DNA of 64,000 nt from Chitinophagaceae bacterium (GTDB taxonomy: Bacteria > Bacteroidota > Bacteroidia > Chitinophagales > UBA10324), in NCBI GenBank assembly GCA_947474435.1, contig CANJII010000014.1, positions 1 to 64,000 on the forward strand, given 5' to 3'. Under the pieces are notes generated by a model that made no database searches, was not told the DNA's origin, and saw only the letters and a list, made by a program, of their open reading frames with translations. This document shows positions 38,221 to 47,763 of the stretch, piece by piece. Positions within the stretch are counted from its first letter, which is position 1; each line of letters begins with the position of its first letter. The position numbers and the translations under genes are program-made.

Positions 38221-40926
38221 ATGAAGCGAAATAATTTTGGGTTGCTCACTTTGTTAATGGTTTTTCTCCAAATTAATTCGATTGCTCAGATTTGGAAAGC
38301 GGTTAGTGATTTGGATTTTTATAAAGTTGGTAATGGAGGGCCTGGTGTGTGTGCAATGATTGTTGATTCAGCAACAAATACTTTAATTATTGGAGGTCAA
38401 TTTGATTCAATTGGGAATGTACAGGCTAAAAATATTGCCCGATGGGATGGTATAAATTTTATTCCGATAGGAAATGGAATAGATCTTGGCTCAGGATTGT
38501 ATACTATTATAACCTCATTAGCAATTTATAACAATGAAATATATGCAGCTTGCAACGATTATCCAGCACATAAAATTTTTAAATGGGATGGTACAAACTG
38601 GTCTGTATTTGCAACCCCCAATGATTATACAAACTGTTTAAAAGTACACAATGGGAAATTATATGCAGGGGGTAATTTTACGGTAATTGGTGGAACATTA
38701 GTTAAAGGAATAGGTGTGTATGATGGAGTAAGCTGGAGTGATATTGGAGGGGGGGGTGATGACCCCAACTGTGGGTGGTGTTCGTTTGTAGAGGATATTG
38801 AGTTTGTTGATACATTGATGTATGTAGGTGGAACATTTGCAACCGCCGGAAGTGCTGCTGTAAGTAATATTGCTATGTGGAATGGGGCAACATGGACCGC
38901 ACTTGGCAGTGGAATTAACGGAAATAGTGGTATTTACGATGGGTGGGTTTGGAGTTTAAAAGAATATAACAATGAATTATATGCTGGTGGTAATTTTGAA
39001 TTTGCAGGAGGGATACCTTGTCATATTTCCAAATGGAATGGTACTAATTGGTCACTAGTAGGTGTTGGGATTAGTACATATGCCAGTAACTTTACAATAT
39101 TTAAGAGCAAACTTTATGTTACAGGGGGTGGGTATAGTGGAGGAAATTTTATTAGTTCCCCAGCAAATTGGGATGGAACAAATTGGAATCAAACAGGAGC
39201 AATACCGCTCGGTGCTGGAAGTCCGATTTGTGTATATAATAATGAGTTATACAATGGTATAGGATGGTCATTCAATGGCACAGATACAATAAGAGTTTTA
39301 GCACGATTCGGCGAACTTGAATTTCAAACACAAAACTCATCTTGCGGTAATAATTGTAATGGCACAGCAACCATTGCTGATTCAGTTGGTGTGCCACTTC
39401 ATACTTATTTGTGGAGTAACGGGCAAACAACACGAACTGCAACAGGTTTGTGTCCGGGAGTATATACTGTTTCAGTTACTGATGGAGGAGGTAGTGTAAC
39501 AGAAGGAAGTGTAACAATTGGAGGGCCATCTGCTATTCAAATTACTGCTGGAGCTATAAATGCAAGTTGTGGTAGTTGTAATGACGGAAGCATAAGTCTA
39601 TCGTTAGGAGGTGGAACAGGATCATTAAGTATTCAATGGAGTAATGGAGATACAACTAACACAATTACCAATCTTGCCTTCGGTAATTATTCAGTAACAG
39701 TAACTGATAGCATGGGTTGTTTTGTTGCTAATACTTATTTAGTGAGTTATATTAATTCAATTCAAACACAATCATCAGATGTAAATTGTTTTAATCAATG
39801 CACGGGAACTGCAAGTGCAGTATCTACAGGTGTTGCACCATATACCTATCAATGGAATAACGGTGCAACTACAGATTCAATAATCAATTTATGCGCAGGA
39901 ATTTATTATGTAACTGTAATAGATAGCAACGGTGTTGCTGCTGTAGATACAGTAATAATTACTGAGCCAACACAATTAGTAATTACCGATACAATAACAA
40001 ACGCAAGTTGTGCAATATGCAATAATGGAAGTATAAGTATTGGAGTGATTGGAGGAACGGGATCATTAAGTATTCAGTGGACCAACGGATATACAACTAA
40101 CTCAATAACCAATCTTGCCTTCAGTAATTATTCAGTAACAGTAACTGATAGCATGGGTTGTTTTGTTGCTAATACTTATTTAGTGAGTTATATAAATTCA
40201 ATTCAAACACAATCAACTGATGTGAGTTGTTTTAGTGAATGCGCTGGAAATGCAAGTGCAACAAGTAACGGAGTTTTGCCATTTGTATTTGAATGGAGTA
40301 ACGGAGCAACTACAGATTCAGTACTCAATTTATGTGAAGGGGTTTACTATGTAACTGTTACCGATAGTAACGGAATTGCTGCAACAGATACAGTTATAAT
40401 TACTGAGCCAACACAATTAGTAATTACCGATACAATAACAAACGCAAGTTGTGCAAGTTGTAATGATGGTACAGCAACTATTAATGTTATTGGTGGTGTG
40501 CCGCCAATAAGTTATTTGTGGAACAACGGAGCAACAACAAGTACAATTGATAGCTTATTATTTGGTATTTATACTGTTACTGTAACTGATAATAATGGCT
40601 GTGTGATGATTGATTCGGTGACTGTTGGGATTGATGTAGGAACAGGATTGCAGATTGTTGATTACAAATTGCAGATTTATCCAAATCCGGCAAACGAAAC
40701 GGTAACTATAATTCTTCGACAGGCTCAGAATGACATTGAGGAAGTTGTTTTTTCAAATTTGTTAGGTGTGCAAATGTTGAAATTGCCACACACTGAGTAC
40801 AGCAACCGCAATAACAGTTTTGAAATTGATTTGAGTGCACTCGCTACCGGTGTTTATTTTTTAAAAGTGCAAATGAGTGATGGCAGCATCATGGTTAAGA
40901 AATTTGTGAAACAGAAGGATCAGTAG
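38221..40926 (+). CDS. T9SS-exported SprB-repeat adhesin-like protein with propeller-like N terminus
   Basis: A 901-residue secreted protein. After the signal peptide (about 1-22) come repeated blades of the type ARWDGINFIPIGNGI / AMWNGATWTALGSGI (about 25-365), suggesting a beta propeller. Residues about 370-795 are five to six SprB-type repeats (SCGNNCNGTATI ... YLWSNGQTT ... GLCPGVYTVSVTD). A T9SS type A sorting domain closes the protein (IYPNPANETVTI ... VKKFVKQKD). SprB repeats occur in gliding and surface adhesins. The repeat region contains a 441-bp tandem DNA duplication. Confidence 0.87.
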   Translation: MKRNNFGLLTLLMVFLQINSIAQIWKAVSDLDFYKVGNGGPGVCAMIVDSATNTLIIGGQFDSIGNVQAKNIARWDGINFIPIGNGIDLGSGLYTIITSLAIYNNEIYAACNDYPAHKIFKWDGTNWSVFATPNDYTNCLKVHNGKLYAGGNFTVIGGTLVKGIGVYDGVSWSDIGGGGDDPNCGWCSFVEDIEFVDTLMYVGGTFATAGSAAVSNIAMWNGATWTALGSGINGNSGIYDGWVWSLKEYNNELYAGGNFEFAGGIPCHISKWNGTNWSLVGVGISTYASNFTIFKSKLYVTGGGYSGGNFISSPANWDGTNWNQTGAIPLGAGSPICVYNNELYNGIGWSFNGTDTIRVLARFGELEFQTQNSSCGNNCNGTATIADSVGVPLHTYLWSNGQTTRTATGLCPGVYTVSVTDGGGSVTEGSVTIGGPSAIQITAGAINASCGSCNDGSISLSLGGGTGSLSIQWSNGDTTNTITNLAFGNYSVTVTDSMGCFVANTYLVSYINSIQTQSSDVNCFNQCTGTASAVSTGVAPYTYQWNNGATTDSIINLCAGIYYVTVIDSNGVAAVDTVIITEPTQLVITDTITNASCAICNNGSISIGVIGGTGSLSIQWTNGYTTNSITNLAFSNYSVTVTDSMGCFVANTYLVSYINSIQTQSTDVSCFSECAGNASATSNGVLPFVFEWSNGATTDSVLNLCEGVYYVTVTDSNGIAATDTVIITEPTQLVITDTITNASCASCNDGTATINVIGGVPPISYLWNNGATTSTIDSLLFGIYTVTVTDNNGCVMIDSVTVGIDVGTGLQIVDYKLQIYPNPANETVTIILRQAQNDIEEVVFSNLLGVQMLKLPHTEYSNRNNSFEIDLSALATGVYFLKVQMSDGSIMVKKFVKQKDQ
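39560..40620 (+). repeat. 441-bp tandem repeat inside the SprB region
   Basis: Segments starting at 39560, 40001 and 40442 begin alike (GCAAGTTGTG...) and the first two remain nearly identical over long stretches; for example the stretch with GATAGCATGGGTTGTTTTG occurs at about 39705 and 40146. The period is 441 bp, or 147 codons, equal to two SprB repeats. The third copy is partial (one SprB repeat). Confidence 0.8.
40712..40735 (+). repeat. Dispersed CTTCGACAGGCTCAG-type repeat inside a sorting domain
   Basis: The stretch contains CTTCGACAGGCTCAG followed by AATGACA. This sequence is, to my knowledge, a widespread short dispersed repeat in Bacteroidota genomes. Here it is read in frame as LRQAQNDI in the T9SS sorting domain of the adhesin, an unusual insertion in that domain. 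Confidence 0.4.
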
Positions 40927-41121
40927 GCAGTTGTCATTATTCAATATACAGAAATAATGGAGCAGACGAAAACACTTTCGACTATTTAAATGTGAGTTTC
41001 AATTCAAACTAAATAAGTGAATTATAAAAATCAATTTGAATGGTAATGCAGTTGTTCCAATATCAACACATAAGGTATCTCTGCTGCTGAATCAGAAATA
41101 ATATGAAATTTTTTTTCCTGA

Positions 41122-41152
41122 TTTGGAATTGTGAATTATAGAATTATTTTTG
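41122..41152 (+). promoter_or_regulatory. Promoter of the T6SS operon
   Basis: TTTG at 41122-41125, exactly 19 bp, then TATTTTTG at 41145-41152. This is a full match to the Bacteroidota consensus TTTG-N19-TAnnTTTG. The tssB ATG is 42 bp downstream. Confidence 0.7.
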
Positions 41153-41193
41153 AACCAACAATTCATTTCTTAAAAAATTTTTAAACTAAAATT

Positions 41194-41649
41194 ATGGGAG
41201 CATTTGAATACGGAGTAGGCGGAAACGCAGTACCCAACGAGGCATCAGAAGCAATGGCGGATATTTCGCAAAACAAAACTTTGTTTGTGCAGAAACTAAC
41301 TTCCGACCCACCAATAAAACCTGAAGCAGTTTATGATTTGAAAACAGTAGAAGATGTTTTTGAACATTACAAACCAAATTTAGACTTAGATCTTGAAGGT
41401 GCTGATGGAAGTTCTGTTCAGGAAAATGTGAAGTTCCATAACCTTGGCGACTTCAGTGCAAAAAATATTACTGAACAAAGTAAGTTTTTGAAAGACCTTA
41501 ATCTGCAACAAGATCAATACATGACTATCATAAAGCAATTGAAATCAAACAAGCTGTTAAAATCAGTAGTTGAAAATGCAGATAACAAAGCTGCATTTGT
41601 TGATTCATTGAAAGCAATGATTCAGGATATTGAAGACTCAGGTAAATAA
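41194..41649 (+). CDS. tssB: T6SS contractile sheath small subunit TssB
   Basis: A 151-residue soluble protein. With TssC it forms the contractile sheath around the Hcp tube. ADISQNKTLFVQKLTSDPPIKPEAVYDLKTVEDVFEHYKP and VQENVKFHNLGDFSAKNI are characteristic of TssB/VipA, here in the Bacteroidetes-type (T6SSiii) form. It is the first gene of the secretion operon, following a consensus promoter, and precedes tssC by 33 bp. Confidence 0.88.
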   Translation: MGAFEYGVGGNAVPNEASEAMADISQNKTLFVQKLTSDPPIKPEAVYDLKTVEDVFEHYKPNLDLDLEGADGSSVQENVKFHNLGDFSAKNITEQSKFLKDLNLQQDQYMTIIKQLKSNKLLKSVVENADNKAAFVDSLKAMIQDIEDSGK

Positions 41650-41682
41650 TAAATTTTTAAAAAAACATCTCAACAATTAATA

Positions 41683-43056
41683 ATGGCTGAATTAGAAAAA
41701 TCCCCAGAACAAGCTCAGGAAAAATTATTTGAAAGACTTGAGGCACCTGCTGAAGTGTTAAGCAGCAGCATGAGTAAACTATCTAAAGTTGGCGGTTTCG
41801 ATTTCATTGAAACTACCATTGAAGGCACTAAAAACCTGAACCCGGAGAGAAAAGCGCTAAAGAAAATTTTTCTTACAGAAGCTGATAAAAAGAATGAACG
41901 CAATGCTTTGAAGAAAAAACTGACGCTTTGGTTAACGATTCTTTCTGAGAACAATTCTATTGCTGATATGATTGAAAGCAGTTCTGTAAAAGCAGATTCG
42001 GCTTCAAAAACTTTAAAGAAAAATTTAAAGAAAACGCTGGAAGCAACCCGTTCACTTGAAGAAAACTATCGTTCAGTAGCTTTGTTTTTCAAAAATACTG
42101 AATCAGATAAGCTGAAGAATGTAACGATTGTAAATGCCGATATGGAGCAATTGCAGGATTTGGATAATACCCGATTCATTGATTATGTTGCAGGCGAATT
42201 AAAAGCAAATTATGATCGTCTTGATTTGCGTGACAATTATTCGTTAATGGTTGTTCCGGGTTATCTCGGCTCAAATAAGGTTGTGGAAAAATGGGCGAAG
42301 ATTGCTTACGATAATAAGGTTATGATGGTAACTGATTTCCGTAACCTGGATTCAGTAGATGAAGTTGCTGATTTATTTGAATCAGCCAACTTAAGTGGGG
42401 GAGATATTTACAAATCAAATTGTATTATGACCTGCAATTACCTGATAGGTCGCGGAAAAAATGAAGAAGTTGGAGAAGAAGAAGATGTTTTTGTTCCTGG
42501 TTCATCAGCACTTGCCGGTAAAATTTATTCTACTTTAATGTCGCAGGTTACTGCTGGTAAAAAGCATGGTAGTATAAATGAAGTAGATGGAGTTAAATTC
42601 CCATTAAAGAAAAGTGAGATTTCAAATCTTGAAAAAATGGGATTGGTACCAATGGTGAATGAATACGGCAAAGTAATGGCGTTCTCAGCTAAAACTTTAT
42701 TTAATGGCGATAACCTTGGATTGCAGACTTATTCTGTAGTTCGTGTGTTTGATTATATAACCAAAGTTTTAGTTGACTTTTTAAATCGTCGTGCATTTGA
42801 AAACTGGACCTCCTTAACTGAGAAAGATTTGCGTGGGCAGATTGTAAGTTTCCTCGATAGAGTAACCGGTCCAACCAAACTGATTGAAAGTTTCAAAATC
42901 ATGAAGTTTGAAAAAGATGAAAATATTAAGGATAAAATAAACCTTGATATTCACATGACACCATACTTTCCTGCAAAAAGTTTCATTGTTAAACTCGATG
43001 GTCAGAAAGGAGAAGATGCTGAAACTACCTGGGCAAGTTCTTATTCACAACAATAA
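41683..43056 (+). CDS. tssC: T6SS contractile sheath large subunit TssC
   Basis: A 457-residue protein matching the Bacteroidetes-type TssC/VipB. The N-terminal third is charged and helical and probably interacts with TssB; the core contains YSLMVVPGYLGSNKVVEKWAKIAYDNKVMMVTDF, and the C-terminal part includes LGLQTYSVVRVFDYITKVLVDFLNRRAFENW and FPAKSFIVKLDGQKG. Order tssB-tssC-hcp is the usual one. The ClpV/TssH unfoldase that would recycle this sheath is not in the window. Confidence 0.9.
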   Translation: MAELEKSPEQAQEKLFERLEAPAEVLSSSMSKLSKVGGFDFIETTIEGTKNLNPERKALKKIFLTEADKKNERNALKKKLTLWLTILSENNSIADMIESSSVKADSASKTLKKNLKKTLEATRSLEENYRSVALFFKNTESDKLKNVTIVNADMEQLQDLDNTRFIDYVAGELKANYDRLDLRDNYSLMVVPGYLGSNKVVEKWAKIAYDNKVMMVTDFRNLDSVDEVADLFESANLSGGDIYKSNCIMTCNYLIGRGKNEEVGEEEDVFVPGSSALAGKIYSTLMSQVTAGKKHGSINEVDGVKFPLKKSEISNLEKMGLVPMVNEYGKVMAFSAKTLFNGDNLGLQTYSVVRVFDYITKVLVDFLNRRAFENWTSLTEKDLRGQIVSFLDRVTGPTKLIESFKIMKFEKDENIKDKINLDIHMTPYFPAKSFIVKLDGQKGEDAETTWASSYSQQ

Positions 43057-43093
43057 TTTTTTTTTAAATAATTAAAACCCAAAACCCAAAACC

Positions 43094-43486
43094 ATGGCAT
43101 TCAATGCAAAATTAAAAGTAGGAGGAAAGGAATTTGACATCCAGAACTTTAGCTACAGTTTCCGTCGCGACACTGATTCAAAAGGCAAACCATCTTCAGC
43201 AATCTACGGTGGAACTGTAGATTTTGTACTTGAGACAGTAAAAGAACAAGTACTGTTGGAATCAATGGTGAACTCACCAACCAAAGCTTTAGCTTGCACT
43301 ATTACCATTTCAAATCCGGATGGTGAAGGAACTTTGAAAGAAATTACTTTAACTGATGCTTATGTAATTGCTTTCAGCGAAAGTATCAGTAAATTCAGTG
43401 GTGAAACTATGGTTTATAACATCACCATGTCATGCAGAGAAATTAAAGTGGGAAGTGCAACACTTACTAACGAATGGCCTAAATAG
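43094..43486 (+). CDS. hcp: T6SS tube protein Hcp (TssD)
   Basis: A 130-residue protein without signal peptide. MAFNAKLKVGGKEFDIQNFSYSF and the central FVLETVKEQVLLESMVNSP correspond to the Bacteroidetes TssD family, which stacks as hexameric rings to form the expelled tube. Length is typical. It follows tssC by 37 bp and is followed by an intrinsic terminator before vgrG, which would favour higher hcp than vgrG output, as expected for a tube protein used in many copies. Confidence 0.92.
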   Translation: MAFNAKLKVGGKEFDIQNFSYSFRRDTDSKGKPSSAIYGGTVDFVLETVKEQVLLESMVNSPTKALACTITISNPDGEGTLKEITLTDAYVIAFSESISKFSGETMVYNITMSCREIKVGSATLTNEWPK

Positions 43487-43550
43487 TTTTAATTTTTTTG
43501 TAAGGTATCATTCTTGAATTAATTCAATAAGATTTCTAATTCATTTTCAG

Positions 43551-43596
43551 AACCACAAAGGATGGCGGAATTTTCTACCTTCTTTTGTGGTTTTTT
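43551..43596 (+). terminator. Intrinsic terminator between hcp and vgrG
   Basis: AACCACAAA at 43551-43559 pairs with TTTGTGGTT at 43584-43592; three more pairs (one G-T) extend the stem inward. Six T residues (43591-43596) follow. It ends 12 bp before the vgrG ATG, so it acts inside the operon and probably only partly stops transcription. Confidence 0.65.
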
Positions 43597-43608
43597 AATC
43601 TAATTTTT

Positions 43609-45426
43609 ATGGCTCAGGAAATTAAAGTTTCAATTACTTTAGAAGACGGAAAGGATATTCAATACTTTTCTCACTTCAAGATCACTCAAAAAATAAACGA
43701 GCATAGTTTTTTTGAGATTTCATTTCCCATGGAGGTATTGGAGAAATCTGATTCATTCATCTTGAATGAGGCCAAAAAATATATCGGAACCATTGTTTCG
43801 ATAAACATGAAAGGCAAGCAGAGTGAAGATGAAGCAAATAATTTTAAAGGATTAATTACAGAAGTAAAACTCTCCAATGAGCATGGCTCTTTTGGCGATT
43901 TGATTTTTTCCGGTTATAGCCCAACAATATTATTAGAGGGCGGAGATAATTTAAAATCATTTACTGAAACCAACATTAAAAAAATTGTAGAAGAGATTAC
44001 CAAAATAATTCCTTCAAATATTGTTTCTATATCCAATAGTCCGAAGTCATCAACGACTATCCCCTACATTGTTCAATACAACGAAAGTGATTTTAACTTT
44101 TTGAACAGAATTGCAGTTCAGTTTGGTGAGTGGTTTTATTATGATGGATCAAAATTAATTTTTGGTTCACCGAAAGATGAAAAATCTGTTTCTATAGAAT
44201 ATTTAAGAGATAGTGACGATATCAAATTATCAATGAGTGTTTCAAGTCTTAAATTTTCCTCTTATCAATATGATTATATGAAGAAGGAAATTGTTAGCGA
44301 GGCATCATCAAGTGTTCCCGGTTTGGATCCGTTAGGGAAGCATGCTTTTTCGCAATCTGAAAAATTATTTCCGAATGCAATGCTGCAACAAAGCATAAGA
44401 CCTGTTACAGTAAAAAAAGAAGTGGAAGAATTAGTAAAAGCACAATTATCAGAAACTGCTGCTTCATTTGTTACCCTAATAGCTGAAACAGATATTCCTT
44501 CCCTAAAGTTAGGTTCCCTTGTTTCAATAACATTAAAAAATCAGGAAAATAAAAGTAGTGATGCCGGAAGTTTTCGGATCATTGAAATTAATCATCATTC
44601 TGATGGAATTGGAAATTATGAAAACTCTTTTGTTGGTATTCCGGAAAAATTAGAAACACCACCGGCATATAACGAGGATATTATTTATCCAAAGTCAGAA
44701 ACACAACCAGCGATTGTAATTGATAATAAAGACCCCGAAGGAATAGGAAGAGTGAAGGTTAAAATGTTCTGGCAAACTGATAAGGGAACTCCTTGGCTTC
44801 GGTTAGTACATCCACATGCGGGGAAGGATAAAGGATTTTATTTTATTCCTGAAATTGACGAAGAAGTGATGGTTGGATTTGAACATGGAAATCCTGATGC
44901 GCCGTATGTAATTGGCGCCATGTATAATGGCAAAGAAAAATCAACCTGGAAGCAGGATAAAAACTATCTGAAAGCAATAAAGACCATTAGTGGAAACATG
45001 ATTTGGTTTAATGATGAAGGTGGAAAAGAAGAAATAAAAATTGTAAATAAAGATGCACAAAATGAAATTTCACTCACGCTTCAAAAAGATGGTTTAATAA
45101 CCATTAAAGCAAAGGATAAAATAATATTTGATGCTCCGAAAATTGAAATGAAATGCAAGGAAATGAAAATTGATTCGGAGAATAAAATTGAAGTGACTAC
45201 GAAGGAGACAAAAGTTACTTCACAGCAAAAATTTGAATTGAAAACCATGTCATCTAAAATTGAAGCATCAACTGATTTCGCAGTAAAAGGAGCACAGATA
45301 AAAATTGAGGCTGACGCAACATGCGAAATTAAAGGATCTGTTAGTACAAAAGTTGAAGGCGCAATTTTAGAATTGAAAGGTAGCGGAATGGCAAAGCTTC
45401 AAGGAGGTATGGTAATGATTAACTAA
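43609..45426 (+). CDS. vgrG: T6SS spike protein VgrG (TssI)
   Basis: A 605-residue spike subunit. The gp27-like part covers about 1-350 (with YIVQYNESDFNFLNRIAVQFGEWFYYDG), the gp5 OB-fold about 365-450 (DNKDPEGIGRVKVKMFWQ ... GFEHGNPDAPYVIGAMYNG), and a repetitive lysine/glutamate-rich beta needle fills the rest, ending KLQGGMVMIN. No C-terminal effector extension is present, so cargo must be carried by PAAR proteins or adaptors. The ATG at 43609 is chosen over an upstream in-frame GTG/TTG because the latter would lie in the terminator. Confidence 0.92.
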   Translation: MAQEIKVSITLEDGKDIQYFSHFKITQKINEHSFFEISFPMEVLEKSDSFILNEAKKYIGTIVSINMKGKQSEDEANNFKGLITEVKLSNEHGSFGDLIFSGYSPTILLEGGDNLKSFTETNIKKIVEEITKIIPSNIVSISNSPKSSTTIPYIVQYNESDFNFLNRIAVQFGEWFYYDGSKLIFGSPKDEKSVSIEYLRDSDDIKLSMSVSSLKFSSYQYDYMKKEIVSEASSSVPGLDPLGKHAFSQSEKLFPNAMLQQSIRPVTVKKEVEELVKAQLSETAASFVTLIAETDIPSLKLGSLVSITLKNQENKSSDAGSFRIIEINHHSDGIGNYENSFVGIPEKLETPPAYNEDIIYPKSETQPAIVIDNKDPEGIGRVKVKMFWQTDKGTPWLRLVHPHAGKDKGFYFIPEIDEEVMVGFEHGNPDAPYVIGAMYNGKEKSTWKQDKNYLKAIKTISGNMIWFNDEGGKEEIKIVNKDAQNEISLTLQKDGLITIKAKDKIIFDAPKIEMKCKEMKIDSENKIEVTTKETKVTSQQKFELKTMSSKIEASTDFAVKGAQIKIEADATCEIKGSVSTKVEGAILELKGSGMAKLQGGMVMIN

Positions 45427-45438
45427 TTATTTATAAAA

Positions 45439-45879
45439 ATGAATCGGGAACAGTATTACTCCTTACCGTTAGACTTCAGTGCGATAACCAGGAAAAAGGA
45501 TATAAAGGTTTGTAATTTTTACAGATCAATTGCACAGAATATTTTCATTATTCTCACTACAAAATTTGATGAATGCAGGTTTGATCCTGAATTCGGAAGC
45601 GAAATTTGGGAGTGGGATTTTCAACATATTCCCGATCAGAATACATGGATTGCTCAGATGACCAAAGCCCTCACAAAAACCATTATTAAGTATGAGACCC
45701 GATTGTATGAAATTGAAGTTGATATGACTATTCAGCAAGAAGAAATGATAGATAAGTTAAAAACTGCCTATCGAATTAAACGAAAACTGGAAATAACAAT
45801 TAAAGGTTTTGTTAAAGAAACCCGCGAGCCATTTTCGTTCCGTCAATCACTTTTTTTAAGCCCCATATCATTTGATTAA
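45439..45879 (+). CDS. tssE: T6SS baseplate protein TssE (gp25-like)
   Basis: A 146-residue protein related to phage T4 gp25 lysozyme-like baseplate proteins. IAQNIFIILTTKFDECRFDPEFGSEIWEWDF carries the conserved RxDPxFG-like core of the family; the EWDF segment follows. It initiates sheath assembly on the baseplate. It sits 12 bp after vgrG and 5 bp before tssF. Confidence 0.82.
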   Translation: MNREQYYSLPLDFSAITRKKDIKVCNFYRSIAQNIFIILTTKFDECRFDPEFGSEIWEWDFQHIPDQNTWIAQMTKALTKTIIKYETRLYEIEVDMTIQQEEMIDKLKTAYRIKRKLEITIKGFVKETREPFSFRQSLFLSPISFD

Positions 45880-45884
45880 TTTTT

Positions 45885-47762
45885 ATGTCGGTTAAACAAG
45901 CAACTTCTCTTTCAAAAGAATATATTAAGAGCCGCATGATAAAAAATGCCGCGAGTTATTGGGGCTATGCCGATTCAGATATTGATTCTTTTGACCCTGT
46001 TGTTAAACTACTGATTGAATCATGCGCTACAGAAATTTATAAATTAACACAGGAAATAAATTCATCGCAGGTTCGCACCTTAGAGCGGTTATCGTCATTA
46101 CTTACACCTGATGTTTATATCGGGTCACGACCTGCACACTCTATTATGTTCGCAAAATCGGTTGAACCAGTATGCGAATTACATGAGGGAATTCAATTTT
46201 TTCATCAAAAGAAAATTTCCTCAAAGCTTAACGGACCATTAGATACAATTATTGATTTATTTTTTGTTCCATTGACCAACCAGAAAATAGTAGATGGGGC
46301 AATAAAATTTTCGGCATCAGGATCCAATTTATTTTCTTACAATGAAAATAATAATCGCGAGTTCTTTCTTAAAACCAGATCCGGAAATAAACTTAATGAA
46401 TCAACTCTTTGGATTGCATTAAGTCTTAATGAAAAAATTACTTCATTAAATGATTTAACTTTTTATTTCGATTGGAGAAATCAACCTGATAAAAGTTCGT
46501 TATATAAAATACTGTCAGCCACCCGTTGGGAATTGGACGGAAATGAAATAGTGGTTCGCTTCGGACTCGATAATTTTTTGAAGACTCAAAATTCAGAGAT
46601 TGAAGATGCAGATCAAGTGGCTGCGCAGAAGGTGCAAAAGGAAATTTTTTCATTATATAAGAACCGATATGTTTCTTTCAATGGATTTAAAAATGATTTT
46701 AAATACAACCCGTACGAATCATTAAAATTTTATCCCGAAGAATTCGAAGATTCATTCAGTTCAGAAGATTTAAAACAACTTACTGAAAAACATGTATGGA
46801 TAAAAGTAAAATTCCCTGCACTTTTCAATGAGCCATTATTAGAAGACACTTTTGTTTCCATCAATTGTTTTCCTGTTGTCAATAAAAAACTCAATCAGCT
46901 TCGTTATCGCTTGCCTCTTAACATTAATATTGTTCCGTTGATTGATTCAACGGGCGATTTCTTTTGTATAAAATCACTGACAGGTGCAAATGATTTAGAA
47001 TATCATTCCACGCCTTTGCAAAAAACAAATGATGATGCATCGCCCGGTACATATACTCTTCGCACCCGTGGAGTAGAACGGTTTGATGACAGAGATGGCA
47101 AAGAGTTTTTAGAATACCTGTTGGAATTAATTCGCGATGAGAGTGCATCGTTTGCAGCTTTAGGTCACGATTTTCTGATAAGCAGCATTCGTTCTCTTAA
47201 TCAGGATATATCGTTGCTCGAACAAAAGATGATTCAGAACAGTACTCAGTTTCTGAATGATACTATGTATATAATGATGAATGCTAGAGAGGATGGTGAA
47301 ATATTATTTATCGAATATTGGAGCACAAATGGCGAAACCGCTAATAACATTCGGTCGGGTACAAAACTGGAATTGTATTCAGGATCTGATTTACAGAAAG
47401 AGAGTCTTCTTTTAATGATTAATACACATGGCGGAAGCGGAAGATTATCGAACGACGAAACTTTGGATGCGTACCGATATTCTCTTTTAACACGCGACCG
47501 GATTATTACAGTTGAAGACATTAAATCATTTTTCCGTTTTGAATTATCAAACAGAATAAAAAATGTAGAAGTGGAGCGTGGAGTAAAACTGAGTAATAAT
47601 CCGAGCGAAGGATTAATAAAATGTGTGAATATTATTATTACTCCCTCTTCCAATTCATTCAGCAAAGAAGAATGGGAGCAAACATTATTAGATCTTCAGG
47701 AAAAATTAGAATCTAAATCAAATCCGTTTACTAATTTTATTCTCACTTTAAAAGAAAAATAA
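45885..47762 (+). CDS. tssF: T6SS baseplate protein TssF
   Basis: A 625-residue protein matching TssF of the Bacteroidetes-type system: the N-terminal block SYWGYADSDIDSFDPVVKLLIESCATEIYKL and TLERLSSLLTPDVYIGSRPAHSIMF are typical, and later parts (LTRDRIITVEDIKSFFRFEL) resemble the gp6-like wedge region. TssF normally works with TssG, which is not found next to it or elsewhere in the window. The PAAR gene starts one base after its stop codon. Confidence 0.85.
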   Translation: MSVKQATSLSKEYIKSRMIKNAASYWGYADSDIDSFDPVVKLLIESCATEIYKLTQEINSSQVRTLERLSSLLTPDVYIGSRPAHSIMFAKSVEPVCELHEGIQFFHQKKISSKLNGPLDTIIDLFFVPLTNQKIVDGAIKFSASGSNLFSYNENNNREFFLKTRSGNKLNESTLWIALSLNEKITSLNDLTFYFDWRNQPDKSSLYKILSATRWELDGNEIVVRFGLDNFLKTQNSEIEDADQVAAQKVQKEIFSLYKNRYVSFNGFKNDFKYNPYESLKFYPEEFEDSFSSEDLKQLTEKHVWIKVKFPALFNEPLLEDTFVSINCFPVVNKKLNQLRYRLPLNINIVPLIDSTGDFFCIKSLTGANDLEYHSTPLQKTNDDASPGTYTLRTRGVERFDDRDGKEFLEYLLELIRDESASFAALGHDFLISSIRSLNQDISLLEQKMIQNSTQFLNDTMYIMMNAREDGEILFIEYWSTNGETANNIRSGTKLELYSGSDLQKESLLLMINTHGGSGRLSNDETLDAYRYSLLTRDRIITVEDIKSFFRFELSNRIKNVEVERGVKLSNNPSEGLIKCVNIIITPSSNSFSKEEWEQTLLDLQEKLESKSNPFTNFILTLKEK

Positions 47763-47763
47763 A

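Noticed and set aside
47246-47665. 139-codon minus-strand open frame inside tssF
   Set aside because: Antisense shadow of a conserved baseplate gene with no start signals of its own.
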